From Azotimanducus sp963663145 (GTDB taxonomy: Bacteria; Pseudomonadota; Gammaproteobacteria; Pseudomonadales; Azotimanducaceae), in assembly GCA_963663145.1 (NCBI GenBank), contig OY760134.1:372001-436000 (forward strand): a stretch of 64,000 nucleotides of DNA. Reading direction: 5' to 3'. The notes below the pieces were generated by a model. The model worked only from the letters and a program-made list of their open reading frames with translations, ran no database searches and was not told where the DNA came from. The stretch's first letter is position 1, and every line of letters begins with the position of its first letter. The position numbers and the translations under genes were made by a program. Shown in pieces: positions 9,075 through 18,222 of this stretch.

Positions 9075-10442
9075 TCACGCATGAGGCCGCGAGTACATCT
9101 CTGTGCGCTGCACGAAGAAGGCGATCAAGCCAACCGTGCACCAGCAGCCGAGAATGATCCATTCGGCTGGCCATGCTAGGGCCGATGGGCTTGGCGGCAG
9201 GAAGAGAAGAAACAGGACGGCGAACGCCGCGATGCAGACCCAGGCGACTAGGCGACCGAACGGCACCACGAAGGGACGCGGCATGTCTGCCTCCTTGCGT
9301 CGCAAGGCCAGAAAGGCAACGCCAACCATCAAGTAGGCAATGATCAGCGAGAAACTGCTGACATTGATCAGCCAATTCAGCACCGCTCTGCCCAGCCAGG
9401 GAGAGGTGCAGGATAAGAGACCGATGAAGAAGATGGCGGCATAGGGGGTTCGGTAGCGTGCGTGTAGACGCCCAAACATCTTCGGCAGCATGCCGGACTG
9501 AGAGAGCGCGTAGATCACCCTGCTTCCACCGACGATGAACGCGTTCCAACTCGAAAGTATGCCCGCGATGCCGCCTAAGACCACCAAGGCGCCGGCGGTC
9601 TCCGAGTCCCAGAAATGGGTTGCCGTATCGGCGGTGGCCATAAAACCAGAATTCTTTTCCGGACCAAGCGCTACAGCGGTGATGATGAGGACATAAAAGG
9701 CGATCGCGAGAAAGACCGAGAACACCAAGACTTGGCCGATGCGATTGGGCGGCAGGTCGATCTCTTCGGCGGACTGTGGAATCACATCGAATCCGACGAG
9801 CATCACCGGCACGATCACCAGCACCACCAGAAACCCGCCGACACCGGTCGCGAAGAGGGGTTCGATGTCAATAAGCGACCCCGCTTTGATGGCGCCGGTG
9901 GCCAGCAGCAAGGCCGTGAATACGATGCCGAGGGTGATGAGGGATTGCGCGATGGCCGCGACGCGTATGCCAAAGAAGTTCACCAAGGTCATGACCAACG
10001 CCGCGCCCACGCCGATGAGCGCGGAGCCCAAATCTACCTCGTATCCTGCCATATCCCACAATGGGAAGAAGCGCATCTCGGGAAACAAGTATTGCAGTGC
10101 GACTGGCAAGGCGGTTGATTCGAACATGCAGACGCCGACATAGGCCAACAAGAGCGCGAAGGTACAGACGAAACTCGCACCCACGCCCAGCGCGCGCAGC
10201 GTATAGACATGCTCGCCGCCAACTTTCGGCATGGCCGCCGCGAGCTCGGCATAAAGCAGCCCAATCAAGAGCACTACCAAGCCACCCAAGGCAAACGCCA
10301 AGGCCGCCCCCAAACTTCCAGCTTGGGAGACCCATTGACCAGACAGCAACACCCAACTCCACCCGATCATCGCTCCAAAAGAGAGCGTCAATACCTCGCG
10401 GTTCCTCAATACCTTAAGGAGCCTAGGATTCGATTCATTCAT
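9075..10442 (-). CDS. APC-superfamily amino acid permease
   Basis: A 455-residue inner-membrane protein with about 12 hydrophobic helices, typical of APC amino acid/polyamine permeases. The first helix carries GAMIGWSWVLLSG, corresponding to the substrate-backbone-binding G-S/A-G loop of the family, and the consensus-like PKVGGEHVYTLRALG follows TM2. It lies convergent to the secreted M20 peptidase, which suggests but does not prove uptake of the amino acids that enzyme releases. Substrate specificity is not predictable here. The short C-terminal tail (RTEMYSRPHA) is hydrophilic. Confidence 0.88.
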   Translation of the reverse strand: MNESNPRLLKVLRNREVLTLSFGAMIGWSWVLLSGQWVSQAGSLGAALAFALGGLVVLLIGLLYAELAAAMPKVGGEHVYTLRALGVGASFVCTFALLLAYVGVCMFESTALPVALQYLFPEMRFFPLWDMAGYEVDLGSALIGVGAALVMTLVNFFGIRVAAIAQSLITLGIVFTALLLATGAIKAGSLIDIEPLFATGVGGFLVVLVIVPVMLVGFDVIPQSAEEIDLPPNRIGQVLVFSVFLAIAFYVLIITAVALGPEKNSGFMATADTATHFWDSETAGALVVLGGIAGILSSWNAFIVGGSRVIYALSQSGMLPKMFGRLHARYRTPYAAIFFIGLLSCTSPWLGRAVLNWLINVSSFSLIIAYLMVGVAFLALRRKEADMPRPFVVPFGRLVAWVCIAAFAVLFLLFLPPSPSALAWPAEWIILGCWCTVGLIAFFVQRTEMYSRPHA

Positions 10443-10600
10443 ACCAAAAGAGTACCAGAACCCCCCGTCATATGGGTCAAATCTAAATCGAGAAGCAAAC
10501 GATCCAACTTAACTCTCTCCTCAAGAGCGGAGTATGCGCTTCTATTTGCGGGACAGTACAATATGCGCTTGTTCGCACTCGCCAATGGAGGCGGGGATAC

Positions 10601-11209
10601 ATGGCTGATCCCAATGCCGCGGAGATCTTCGCTCGTGCCGACGATCTGCGCATTCGCTGGACCAACATCGCCGTTGAGTTCCTCACGAAACACGAAGTAC
10701 GGCCTTACCATGTGTCCTTGGCAAGTCTCGCGGCGGCTATATTCGCGGGCGTCACGGTGTCGCAAGGTCATCTTTCTTGGGGTGCGGTTCTGTTCGTGAT
10801 TACCTATGCCTGTGGGCATCTCGCGCGCGAATACATGCGGGAATCCGGTGGCGGGCCGGGCCTCATCGAAGGACCGGTCACCACCACCTTGGCTGAAGGC
10901 CTCATTTACGCGGGTCTCGCCGCGCACCTCGCCTCGGCCAGCTCGTCCTTTCTCGCTGCACTCTTAGTCGTCACCCTAGTCGCCCATACGCTTTCCACCT
11001 TCCTCGCCAACGAAGCCGAGCGCCACGGACGGAGCGTGAGCCTCTGGTGGACCTCTTCGGCCATCACCGCCCTAATCATCGCGCTCTTTTTGTTTTTGAA
11101 CCAAGTGGTGATCCTGATACTACTGCTCGCCATTCTCAAGGCCTGCGCTTGTGTCTATCTCTTTCTCGAATCCTCTGATATCGGCGAACAGCGTCGCGAC
11201 GACGCCTAG
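10601..11209 (+). CDS. CDP-alcohol phosphatidyltransferase-like membrane protein lacking the catalytic aspartates
   Basis: A 202-residue multi-helix membrane protein. The opening (FLTKHEVRPYHVSLASLAAAI) and the first helices look like a CDP-alcohol phosphatidyltransferase. The signature motif DxxDGxxARx8Gx3Dx3D would fall on TYACGHLAR and the following glycine-rich loop: Gly, Ala-Arg and the spaced Gly are kept, but all four aspartates are replaced (T, C, I, V by my alignment). It is therefore probably not a working transferase of the known kind. A strong Shine-Dalgarno (GGAGG) precedes the ATG. It is 36 bp upstream of an acyl-CoA ligase gene on the same strand. The homology is an inference from pattern, not a database match. 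Confidence 0.6.
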   Translation: MADPNAAEIFARADDLRIRWTNIAVEFLTKHEVRPYHVSLASLAAAIFAGVTVSQGHLSWGAVLFVITYACGHLAREYMRESGGGPGLIEGPVTTTLAEGLIYAGLAAHLASASSSFLAALLVVTLVAHTLSTFLANEAERHGRSVSLWWTSSAITALIIALFLFLNQVVILILLLAILKACACVYLFLESSDIGEQRRDDA

Positions 11210-11245
11210 TTCTCCGACGATCATAGGCGACAACTGGAGATTTCG

Positions 11246-12826
11246 GTGTATCCCGGACATTGGTCGAAGACGAAACCCTCGGAAATAGCAGTGACCCTCA
11301 CGGGACCCGGCAGCGCGGCGGCTGCCCAGCTCACTTGGCGAGAACTCGACGACCGGTCAAATCAAATCGCCCAATATCTTTACGCGCAAGGACTGAGGCG
11401 TGGCGACCATATCGCCATCTTTATGGAGAACAATCTCGCCTACTTCGAGGTCGTATGGGCGGCGCTGCGATCAGGCCTATTGCTCACGCCTGTGAACCGC
11501 TACCTCACGGGTGAAGAAGCTGGCTACATAGTCAACGACTGCGATGCCAAGGCCTGCATCTCATCGGCGCGAGTTGCGGAGGCCGCGGTAGATCTGCCCC
11601 AACACGCCCCCAAATGTGCGCACTGGCTCATGGTAGATGGAACTCTAGAAGGATTAGCGGACGGCTATCAGAGCTATGAAACCGTTCGCGATGCCAGTTC
11701 ATCTGAGCGACTCTCGCAGCAGCCTTCCGGAGGCTTCATGTTCTATTCCTCCGGCACAACCGGACGACCCAAGGGAATCGTGCGAGCGCTTCCGGACACG
11801 ATGATCGATGAGGTCCAGGACTCGCCGGTGAGCGGATTGCAATCGATACTTTGGGGGTTTGGTCCCTCAACTAGATATCTCTCGCCGGCACCCCTATACC
11901 ATTCGGCACCCATCTCCTTTTGTATCGCTGCGCAAACCTTGGGTGGCCAAGTCGTCGCAATGCCGCGCTTTGACCCCGTCGACGCCCTGAACGCCATTCA
12001 AGACCACGAGGTCACTCACAGCCAGTGGGTACCCACCATGTTCACGCGCATGCTCAAACTCGACGAAGAAACACGAACCAGCTTCGACCTTTCCTCGCAT
12101 CGGGCGGCCATTCACGCGGCGGCACCCTGTCCGCGTGAGGTCAAGCAGCAAATGATGGACTGGTGGGGACCCATCATCTACGAATACTACGCAGGCAGCG
12201 AACTCAACGGCTTCACCCATGTGACGCCTGAAGAGTGGCTCGCACGCCCCGGCACGGTCGGCAAATCACTCATGGGGCCGGTCCACATTTGCGATGAAGG
12301 CGGCGAGGAATTGCCCAAGGGCGAACAGGGCATCATCTACTTTGAGCAGCCCGAAATCGCCTACCAGTATTACAAGGATGAGCAGAAGACCAAGGATTCG
12401 CGGCATCCCAATCATGCCAACTGGACGGCGCTCGGCGATGTCGGCTATGTCGATGAGGAAGGTTATCTGTTCCTCACCGACCGGGCGACCTTCATGATCG
12501 TTTCGGGCGGCGTGAACATCTATCCGCAGGAAATAGAGGATCTATTGATTCTGCACCCCAAGGTCGATGATGTGGCCGTTGTGGGTGTGCCCAACGAAGA
12601 GATGGGCGAGGAAGTCAAGGCCGTGGTGCAACTCGTGCAAGCGGTCTCGCCGTCGGATGAGGTTCAGCATGAACTCTTGGAGTTTGCAAGAGAACGACTC
12701 GCGCACTACAAGTGCCCGAAGAGCATCGACTTCGATCCGCAGTTGCCTCGCCTTCCCACCGGGAAGCTGTATAAGCGGCTGTTGAAAGATCGCTACTGGG
12801 GCCGACATGACACGCGCATTGTCTAG
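11246..12826 (+). CDS. AMP-dependent acyl-CoA synthetase/ligase
   Basis: A 526-residue adenylate-forming enzyme that activates a carboxylic acid with ATP and then transfers it to CoA. I place the start at GTG 11246, seven bases after CTGGAG. The core motifs are in order: YSSGTTGRPKG (P-loop), YYAGSELNG (A5), GDVGYVDEEGYLFLTDR (A7) and PTGKLYKR (A10 with catalytic Lys) near the C-terminus. It most resembles FadD-like fatty-acyl or aryl/steroid-side-chain ligases; the substrate is unknown. The stop overlaps the rlpA start by 20 bp, though rlpA is unrelated in function. It may share a transcript with the upstream phosphatidyltransferase-like gene. Confidence 0.9.
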   Translation: MYPGHWSKTKPSEIAVTLTGPGSAAAAQLTWRELDDRSNQIAQYLYAQGLRRGDHIAIFMENNLAYFEVVWAALRSGLLLTPVNRYLTGEEAGYIVNDCDAKACISSARVAEAAVDLPQHAPKCAHWLMVDGTLEGLADGYQSYETVRDASSSERLSQQPSGGFMFYSSGTTGRPKGIVRALPDTMIDEVQDSPVSGLQSILWGFGPSTRYLSPAPLYHSAPISFCIAAQTLGGQVVAMPRFDPVDALNAIQDHEVTHSQWVPTMFTRMLKLDEETRTSFDLSSHRAAIHAAAPCPREVKQQMMDWWGPIIYEYYAGSELNGFTHVTPEEWLARPGTVGKSLMGPVHICDEGGEELPKGEQGIIYFEQPEIAYQYYKDEQKTKDSRHPNHANWTALGDVGYVDEEGYLFLTDRATFMIVSGGVNIYPQEIEDLLILHPKVDDVAVVGVPNEEMGEEVKAVVQLVQAVSPSDEVQHELLEFARERLAHYKCPKSIDFDPQLPRLPTGKLYKRLLKDRYWGRHDTRIV

Positions 12827-13631
12827 GATTCTCGTCAGCCTGTGCTGCTGCGCGTTGGTATCGGCCTGCAGCATTTTTCCCTTCGGTGGGCGCTCGGATA
12901 TAGACGGCATTCCAACCCGTCCCATCTCTGAATTGATGAAGATTCCCGAACCCACCCCGCGTTGGGAACCTCGCGCCGAGCTCGGCAATCACAGCCCCTA
13001 CGAGGTGTTCGGGGAGACCTATAGCGTACTCGGCACGGCGGAAGGCTATTCGGAAACCGGCATCGCTTCTTGGTACGGAACCAAGTTCCACGGCCGCAAG
13101 ACCTCCTCCGGCGAACCCTACGATGTCTATAAGATCACCGCCGCGCACAAGTCCTTGCCGCTACCGACCTATGTGAAGGTCACGAATCTTGAGAATGATC
13201 GAACCCTAGTGGTGCGCGTCAACGACCGGGGTCCCTTCGTCAGAGGTCGCATCATAGACCTCTCCTACGCCGCCGCCGTGCAGCTCGGGGTGTTTCCGAA
13301 AGGCACTGCGCGCGTGTTGGTCGAGACTGTGCCGGTCGAAAAGCAATCTTTTCTCTCGCGAATGTTCTCGAGCAGTTCCGGCGCGTCCAGGAAATCGAGC
13401 AAGAAGGACAGTTATTTCCTCCAAGCCGGTGCCTTCGCATCGCGCGCAAATGCGCAAGCGCTTGCGGAAAGGATACGGCGGCAAGAACTTGGCGGGGCAT
13501 CAACCGAATCTTCCAATGCCGACCGATTGTTTCGCGTTTTGGTTGGTCCCTTCGCAACTCGAGGGGAGGCCGAATATGCCAAACAGAGGCTGCTCGACAG
13601 GCTCGGCATCCGCGCTCTGACCATTGACTGA
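12807..13631 (+). CDS. rlpA: Endolytic peptidoglycan transglycosylase RlpA (lipoprotein)
   Basis: RlpA is an outer-membrane lipoprotein that cleaves denuded glycan strands at the septum. The signal peptide ends in LVSAC with the lipidated Cys at 21. The double-psi beta-barrel follows (GIASWYGTKFHGRKTSSGEPYD with the metal/catalytic region, then VRVNDRGPF and GRIIDLSYAAA). A SPOR domain occupies about residues 198-274 (YFLQAGAFASRANAQALAERI opens it) and targets denuded septal peptidoglycan. Length is 274 residues. It overlaps the acyl-CoA ligase by 20 bp and is followed 18 bp later by dacA, the common rlpA-dacA order. Confidence 0.95.
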   Translation: MTRALSRILVSLCCCALVSACSIFPFGGRSDIDGIPTRPISELMKIPEPTPRWEPRAELGNHSPYEVFGETYSVLGTAEGYSETGIASWYGTKFHGRKTSSGEPYDVYKITAAHKSLPLPTYVKVTNLENDRTLVVRVNDRGPFVRGRIIDLSYAAAVQLGVFPKGTARVLVETVPVEKQSFLSRMFSSSSGASRKSSKKDSYFLQAGAFASRANAQALAERIRRQELGGASTESSNADRLFRVLVGPFATRGEAEYAKQRLLDRLGIRALTID

Positions 13632-13649
13632 ACTTTAGCGAGAACTCCT

Positions 13650-14813
13650 ATGCACACCGCAAGGTTGACAGCGATTCTGCTCATCTTGAGCTTTCTCACC
13701 ACCAGTGCGACCCTAGAGGCGCAGCCGAGGAACTTCGCACCCAGAGCACCCCAAGTGCCCGCCGGTGCCTGGCTGGTGGGAGATGCCAATTCGGGCAGCG
13801 TCATCGCCTCGGTGAACGAAGATGAACGCCTGTCACCCGCCAGTCTGACCAAGATCATGACCGGCGTGATTGCGGCCGAACAGATCAATCTCGGCAGATT
13901 CTCCTTGGGCGATATGGTGCCGGTGAGCGTCAAGGCATGGAAGGCCGAAGGCTCGCGCATGTTCATCCGCGAAGGGACGCAAGTAAAGCTTGAGGACCTA
14001 TTGCGCGGAATCGTCATTCAATCCGGCAATGATGCCAGCATCGCGGTGGCCGAATATATCGCCGGTTCCGAGGATGCCTTCGCGGACATGATGAACGCCA
14101 AGGCGGAATCGCTCGGCATGACCAACACCCACTACATGAATTCAACCGGACTGGAACATCCGGACCAATACACGACCGCAAAGGATCTCTTTATTCTCAG
14201 CCAACACCTGATCGACGCCTTCCCGGACCACTACGCCTATTACGCGGAGACCGAATTCACCTATAACGATATTCGCCAACCGAATCGAAACAGCCTGCTC
14301 TTTGAGGGCCGGGGTGTTGACGGGATCAAGACGGGTTTTACCGACGCTGCGGGCTATTGCTTGGTGGCTTCTTCCGTCGAGCGCAATATGCGGCTTATCG
14401 CGGTGGTATTGAAGACCGCCAGCACGTCTGCGCGTACCCGCGCCGTGCGCAGCCTGCTGACCTGGGGATTCAACTTCCACGAGACCACTCGCATCGTTGA
14501 CCCACGCGTCCCGCTCATGACGGCGCAAGTCTGGTACGGGCTGGAGCCGCAGGTCAACCTAGGTGTGCCGAATTCTCCCTTGGTGACCATTCCGCGAGGA
14601 CGCAAGCAGGAGATAGACTTGGTGTTCGACGTGCCGCCAAATCTTGAAGCGCCCATCGAACAAGACCAAGAAGTCGGTCGCGCCATCTTGAAACTCGACG
14701 AGGACGAACTGCTCAATCTGCCCTTGATCGCGCTTTCGGGGGTCGAGGAAGCGGGCTTCTTCGAGCGCATCTACGACGGCACGGTGCTGTTTTTCCGCGG
14801 CCTGTTTGAGTAG
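13650..14813 (+). CDS. dacA: D-alanyl-D-alanine carboxypeptidase (PBP5/6 type)
   Basis: A 387-residue low-molecular-weight penicillin-binding protein that trims the terminal D-Ala from stem peptides in the periplasm. A Sec signal covers roughly residues 1-25. The three active-site motifs are S65xxK68 (SLTK), SGN at 125-127 and KTG at 227-229. The C-terminal beta domain is present, ending in a stretch (GFFERIYDGTVLFFRGLFE) that looks like the amphipathic membrane anchor of PBP5. It lies between rlpA and lipB; the small ybeD gene often found between dacA and lipB is absent. Confidence 0.96.
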   Translation: MHTARLTAILLILSFLTTSATLEAQPRNFAPRAPQVPAGAWLVGDANSGSVIASVNEDERLSPASLTKIMTGVIAAEQINLGRFSLGDMVPVSVKAWKAEGSRMFIREGTQVKLEDLLRGIVIQSGNDASIAVAEYIAGSEDAFADMMNAKAESLGMTNTHYMNSTGLEHPDQYTTAKDLFILSQHLIDAFPDHYAYYAETEFTYNDIRQPNRNSLLFEGRGVDGIKTGFTDAAGYCLVASSVERNMRLIAVVLKTASTSARTRAVRSLLTWGFNFHETTRIVDPRVPLMTAQVWYGLEPQVNLGVPNSPLVTIPRGRKQEIDLVFDVPPNLEAPIEQDQEVGRAILKLDEDELLNLPLIALSGVEEAGFFERIYDGTVLFFRGLFE

Positions 14814-14828
14814 GGGAGGGCGTCCTCT

Positions 14829-15503
14829 ATGGGCGGCAAATCGAGCGTCGCCCTTCGGCAAATTGGGCGTAGTCAGTACGCGGACGTGTTTCGCGCCATG
14901 CGCAACTTCACCAATAGTCGCATCGCCTCCGAGACGCGCGCAAGCATCCCCGACGAGCTTTGGCTGACCGAACACGAACCCGTGTTCACCCAAGGCCAGG
15001 CGGGCCGGGCGGAGTATCTCCTGAATCCGGGCGACATCCCGGTCATTCAAACCGACCGCGGAGGCCAGGTGACCTACCACGGTCCCGGACAGGCCGTGGT
15101 GTACTTGATGGTGGACCTGCCAAGGGCTGGACTCGGCATACGATCACTGGTAACGCTCATTCAAGATGCCATCATCTCGGTACTTGCCGACTACGGCGTT
15201 TCGGCAAGCTGTCGAAAGGGTGCGCCGGGTGTCTTTGTTGAAGATGCCAAGATTGCCTCGCTCGGCCTGCGCATCCGCAGGGGATGTTCTTATCACGGAC
15301 TGTCGCTCAACGTCGATATGGATCTTGAACCTTTCTCGCGCATCCACCCCTGCGGATTCACCGGCCTCTGCATGACGCACCTACGCGAGCTCGCGACCCC
15401 CACTCCCACACTCGCCGAAGTAGAGCAAAAGCTCGCAACCGCCTGCACCGAGAGGATTCCAAAAGGGACTGTATCGTCTGAACACCCGCACATCCTTGTA
15501 TAA
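14829..15503 (+). CDS. lipB: Octanoyl-[acyl carrier protein]:protein N-octanoyltransferase
   Basis: LipB moves octanoate from ACP to lipoyl domains, the first step of endogenous lipoate synthesis. The 224-residue protein has RGGQVTYHGPGQ at 77-88, the catalytic Lys141 in AKIASLGLRI and the catalytic Cys175 in HPCGFTGL, with the expected spacing. The gene begins 15 bp after dacA and closes this operon; lipA, which normally follows, is not in the window. The next gene, nqrA, is 163 bp downstream with its own probable promoter region. Confidence 0.96.
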   Translation: MGGKSSVALRQIGRSQYADVFRAMRNFTNSRIASETRASIPDELWLTEHEPVFTQGQAGRAEYLLNPGDIPVIQTDRGGQVTYHGPGQAVVYLMVDLPRAGLGIRSLVTLIQDAIISVLADYGVSASCRKGAPGVFVEDAKIASLGLRIRRGCSYHGLSLNVDMDLEPFSRIHPCGFTGLCMTHLRELATPTPTLAEVEQKLATACTERIPKGTVSSEHPHILV

Positions 15504-15666
15504 TCACCCCTGACCGATCAGTCAATCCAGACGCATCGTCCAGAGAGCTTAATACTTCCAATCGCATGTCGTTAAGACGCCACCTTTGACAAGGATCAGC
15601 ACGCCAATTCACGCTTGGGCGATACGCACCTTGGCCGCACTTTACTAGACGAAACTTTCAAGAGAG

Positions 15667-17016
15667 ATGATTCAAGTCAAGCGCGGAATCGACTTGCCGA
15701 TCGAGGGGATTCCGCGTCAGGACATATCGCCCGCTGCCTCCCTATCGAGCGTCGCTATCCTGGGCGTTGATTTTCACGGCATGCGCCCGAGTATGACGGT
15801 GCGTGAAGGCGACCGGATAGAGGTCGGCGAAACCTTGTTCGAAGACCGAAAAACGCCCGGTGTCAGCTACACTTCGCCAGCCACCGGTCGCATCGCAGCC
15901 ATCAATCGCGGTGCCAAGCGTGCGCTCCTTTCGGTCGAAATCGATATTGAAGACGAAGCGACCGAAACTCCCTTCATAGAAAGCCCCGCGAGCCTCAGCG
16001 CCCTCTCGCGCGAATCCATAATCCGGCAACTCATCAAATCAGGCCTCTGGGTCGCCCTCAGAACCCGACCCTTCAGCCGCGTGCCCAGCCCCGCTGGGCA
16101 ACCGCACTCCATCTTCGTCACTGCTATGGACACAAACCCTTTGGCGGCCAATGCCAACCTCATCATCGCCAATCGATCAGAAGACTTTGCCTTTGGCATC
16201 CAAGTCTTGACGCGCCTCACCGAAGGGCCGGTATTTGTCTGCATGAACGCGGAAGGACCAGCCCCGGATGTGGATCAAGATCGCGTTCGCCTTGAGCGCT
16301 TCCAAGGACCGCACCCCTCAGGCCTCGCCGGCACCCACATTCACTTTCTCGACCCCGTCGATTCCCGCAAGACCGTCTGGTCGATCGGTTATCAGGAGGT
16401 GATCGCCATCGGCAGGCTCTTCTCCGAAGGCATCCTCGATCTGCGCCGCGTCATCGCCTTGGGCGGCCCTGGCATCAAAGACCCAAGACTTATCGAAACG
16501 CGCGTCGGCGCCAGCATTGTCGACTTGCTACTAGGACAATTCGCCGAACACGGCGGCAAGCGCATGCGCGCCATCTCGGGATCGGTCTTGAGCGGACATC
16601 AGACCGCCGGCCCCTTGGCCTTCCTAGGCCGCCTGCACACCCAAGTCACTGTTCTCCTTGAAGACACTGAACGCAAATTGTTCGGCTACCTGACGCCGGG
16701 CATGGACAAGCACTCGGTATTCCCCATTTATCTCTCCCATTGGCTCGGTCTTCGGCCCAATTTCACCACCACTTCCAACGGCAGTCCGCGCGCCATGGTG
16801 CCGATCGGCACCTACGAGAAGGTCATGCCGCTCGATGTCCTGCCGACCCAACTCTTGCGCGCGCTGCTCGTCGGCGACATAGACTCCGCCATCGGCCTCG
16901 GCTGCCTTGAACTCGACGAGGAGGACTTGGCGCTGTGCACCTACGCCTGCCCGGCCAAGTACGAGTACGGACCCGTCCTGCGCTCCATGCTGACGACTAT
17001 CGAGAAGGAGGGCTAG
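15667..17016 (+). CDS. nqrA: Na+-translocating NADH:quinone reductase subunit A
   Basis: NqrA is the peripheral cytoplasmic subunit of the Na+-pumping NADH:ubiquinone oxidoreductase. The 449-residue length and opening (MIQVKRGIDLPIEG) match the family, as do the HGMRPSM biotin-attachment-like N-terminal region, the FVTAMDTNPLAAN segment and the conserved C-terminal ECGLELDEEDLALCTYACPAK-type region with cysteines, used here as GCLELDEEDL. It opens the nqrABCDEF operon with 3 bp to nqrB. A TTGACA hexamer lies at 15586-15591 in the 163-bp leader, but I find no good -10 at the right distance. Confidence 0.97.
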   Translation: MIQVKRGIDLPIEGIPRQDISPAASLSSVAILGVDFHGMRPSMTVREGDRIEVGETLFEDRKTPGVSYTSPATGRIAAINRGAKRALLSVEIDIEDEATETPFIESPASLSALSRESIIRQLIKSGLWVALRTRPFSRVPSPAGQPHSIFVTAMDTNPLAANANLIIANRSEDFAFGIQVLTRLTEGPVFVCMNAEGPAPDVDQDRVRLERFQGPHPSGLAGTHIHFLDPVDSRKTVWSIGYQEVIAIGRLFSEGILDLRRVIALGGPGIKDPRLIETRVGASIVDLLLGQFAEHGGKRMRAISGSVLSGHQTAGPLAFLGRLHTQVTVLLEDTERKLFGYLTPGMDKHSVFPIYLSHWLGLRPNFTTTSNGSPRAMVPIGTYEKVMPLDVLPTQLLRALLVGDIDSAIGLGCLELDEEDLALCTYACPAKYEYGPVLRSMLTTIEKEG

Positions 17017-17019
17017 CGA

Positions 17020-18222
17020 ATGAGTCTGCGCGGCTTTCTCGACACCATTGCCCCCCACTTCGAGAAGGGCGGCAAATTACAGTCCCTTTATCCCCTCTAT
17101 GAAGCCATAGACACGGCCCTCTATTCGCCCGGCACCGTCACCGACGGCCCCTCCCATGTGCGCGACGGATTGGACCTTAAGCGCATCATGATCACCGTCT
17201 GGCTGTGCGCCTTCATCCCAGGCATCTTCGGCGCCTGGAACGTCGGCTACCACGCCAATCTGGCCATGTCCGCAAGCGGCATAGAGACGGTCGACAACTG
17301 GCGCGGCTTTTTTCTGGACTTCCTGACCAACTACGACCCCGCGAGCACTTGGGACAATCTCATTCACGGGCTCGCCTACTTCATCCCGCTCTACATGGTC
17401 GTATTCCTCTCCGGAATCTTCTTCGAGATCCTCTTCGCCGCCAAGCGCGGCCATGAGGTCAACGAAGGCTTTTTCGTCACCAGCATTCTCTACACGCTGA
17501 TTCTGCCCGCCGATATCCCCCTCTGGATCGCCGCCACTGGCATCATCTTCGGCGTGGTGATCGGCAAGGAGGTCTTCGGTGGCACTGGCAAGAACTTCCT
17601 GAATCCCGCCTGCACCGGCCGCGCCTTCGTCTACTTTGCCTATCCGGCCGACATGACCGGCGACAGCGTCTGGGTGGCAGTTGACGGTTTCACAAGGGCG
17701 ACACCGCTTGGCAATGCCGCCATCGGCGACCCCTATGGAGTCTACTGGCTCGATGCCTTCCTCGGCGTGATTCCGGGCAGCCTGGGCGAGACCTCGACAC
17801 TGGCCATCTTGATCGCCGCGGCCATACTGCTCGCCAATCGCATCGCCTCTTGGCGGGTGATGGCGGGCGTGGTGCTCGGCATGGTGGGCACGGTGGTGCT
17901 CTTCAATTGGCTCGGGTCGGATTCGACGAATCCCATGTTCGCCATGCCTTGGCACTGGCATCTGGTCATCGGCGGCTTCGCCTTCGGCACCGTGTTCATG
18001 GCCACCGACCCGGTCTCCGCCGCCATGACCGACCGCGGACGCTGGATCTACGGCGCACTCATAGGCTTCATGTGCGCGCTCATACGCATCGTCAATCCGG
18101 CCTTTCCCGAAGGCATGATGTTGGCGATTCTCTTTGGTAATCTGTTTGCACCGCTGATCGATTATTGTGTCGTGCAATCAAACATAAAGAGGAGGCTTGC
18201 CCGTGCCGGTCGGACCCCGTGA
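17020..18222 (+). CDS. nqrB: Na+-translocating NADH:quinone reductase subunit B
   Basis: NqrB is the multi-helix membrane subunit carrying covalent FMN and riboflavin and forming part of the Na+ path. The 400-residue protein has about ten hydrophobic helices. The flavinylation site is recognisable as RATPLG, with T228 the probable FMN-linked threonine (T236 in Vibrio). GGTGKNFLNPACTGRAFVYFAYP is present in the conserved membrane region. The gene overlaps nqrC by 20 bp with the start chosen here. Attachment of FMN requires an ApbE-type transferase, which is not encoded in this window. Confidence 0.97.
   Translation: MSLRGFLDTIAPHFEKGGKLQSLYPLYEAIDTALYSPGTVTDGPSHVRDGLDLKRIMITVWLCAFIPGIFGAWNVGYHANLAMSASGIETVDNWRGFFLDFLTNYDPASTWDNLIHGLAYFIPLYMVVFLSGIFFEILFAAKRGHEVNEGFFVTSILYTLILPADIPLWIAATGIIFGVVIGKEVFGGTGKNFLNPACTGRAFVYFAYPADMTGDSVWVAVDGFTRATPLGNAAIGDPYGVYWLDAFLGVIPGSLGETSTLAILIAAAILLANRIASWRVMAGVVLGMVGTVVLFNWLGSDSTNPMFAMPWHWHLVIGGFAFGTVFMATDPVSAAMTDRGRWIYGALIGFMCALIRIVNPAFPEGMMLAILFGNLFAPLIDYCVVQSNIKRRLARAGRTP

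Noticed and set aside
15586..15591. TTGACA as an nqrA promoter
   Set aside because: No acceptable -10 hexamer lies 16-18 bp downstream.
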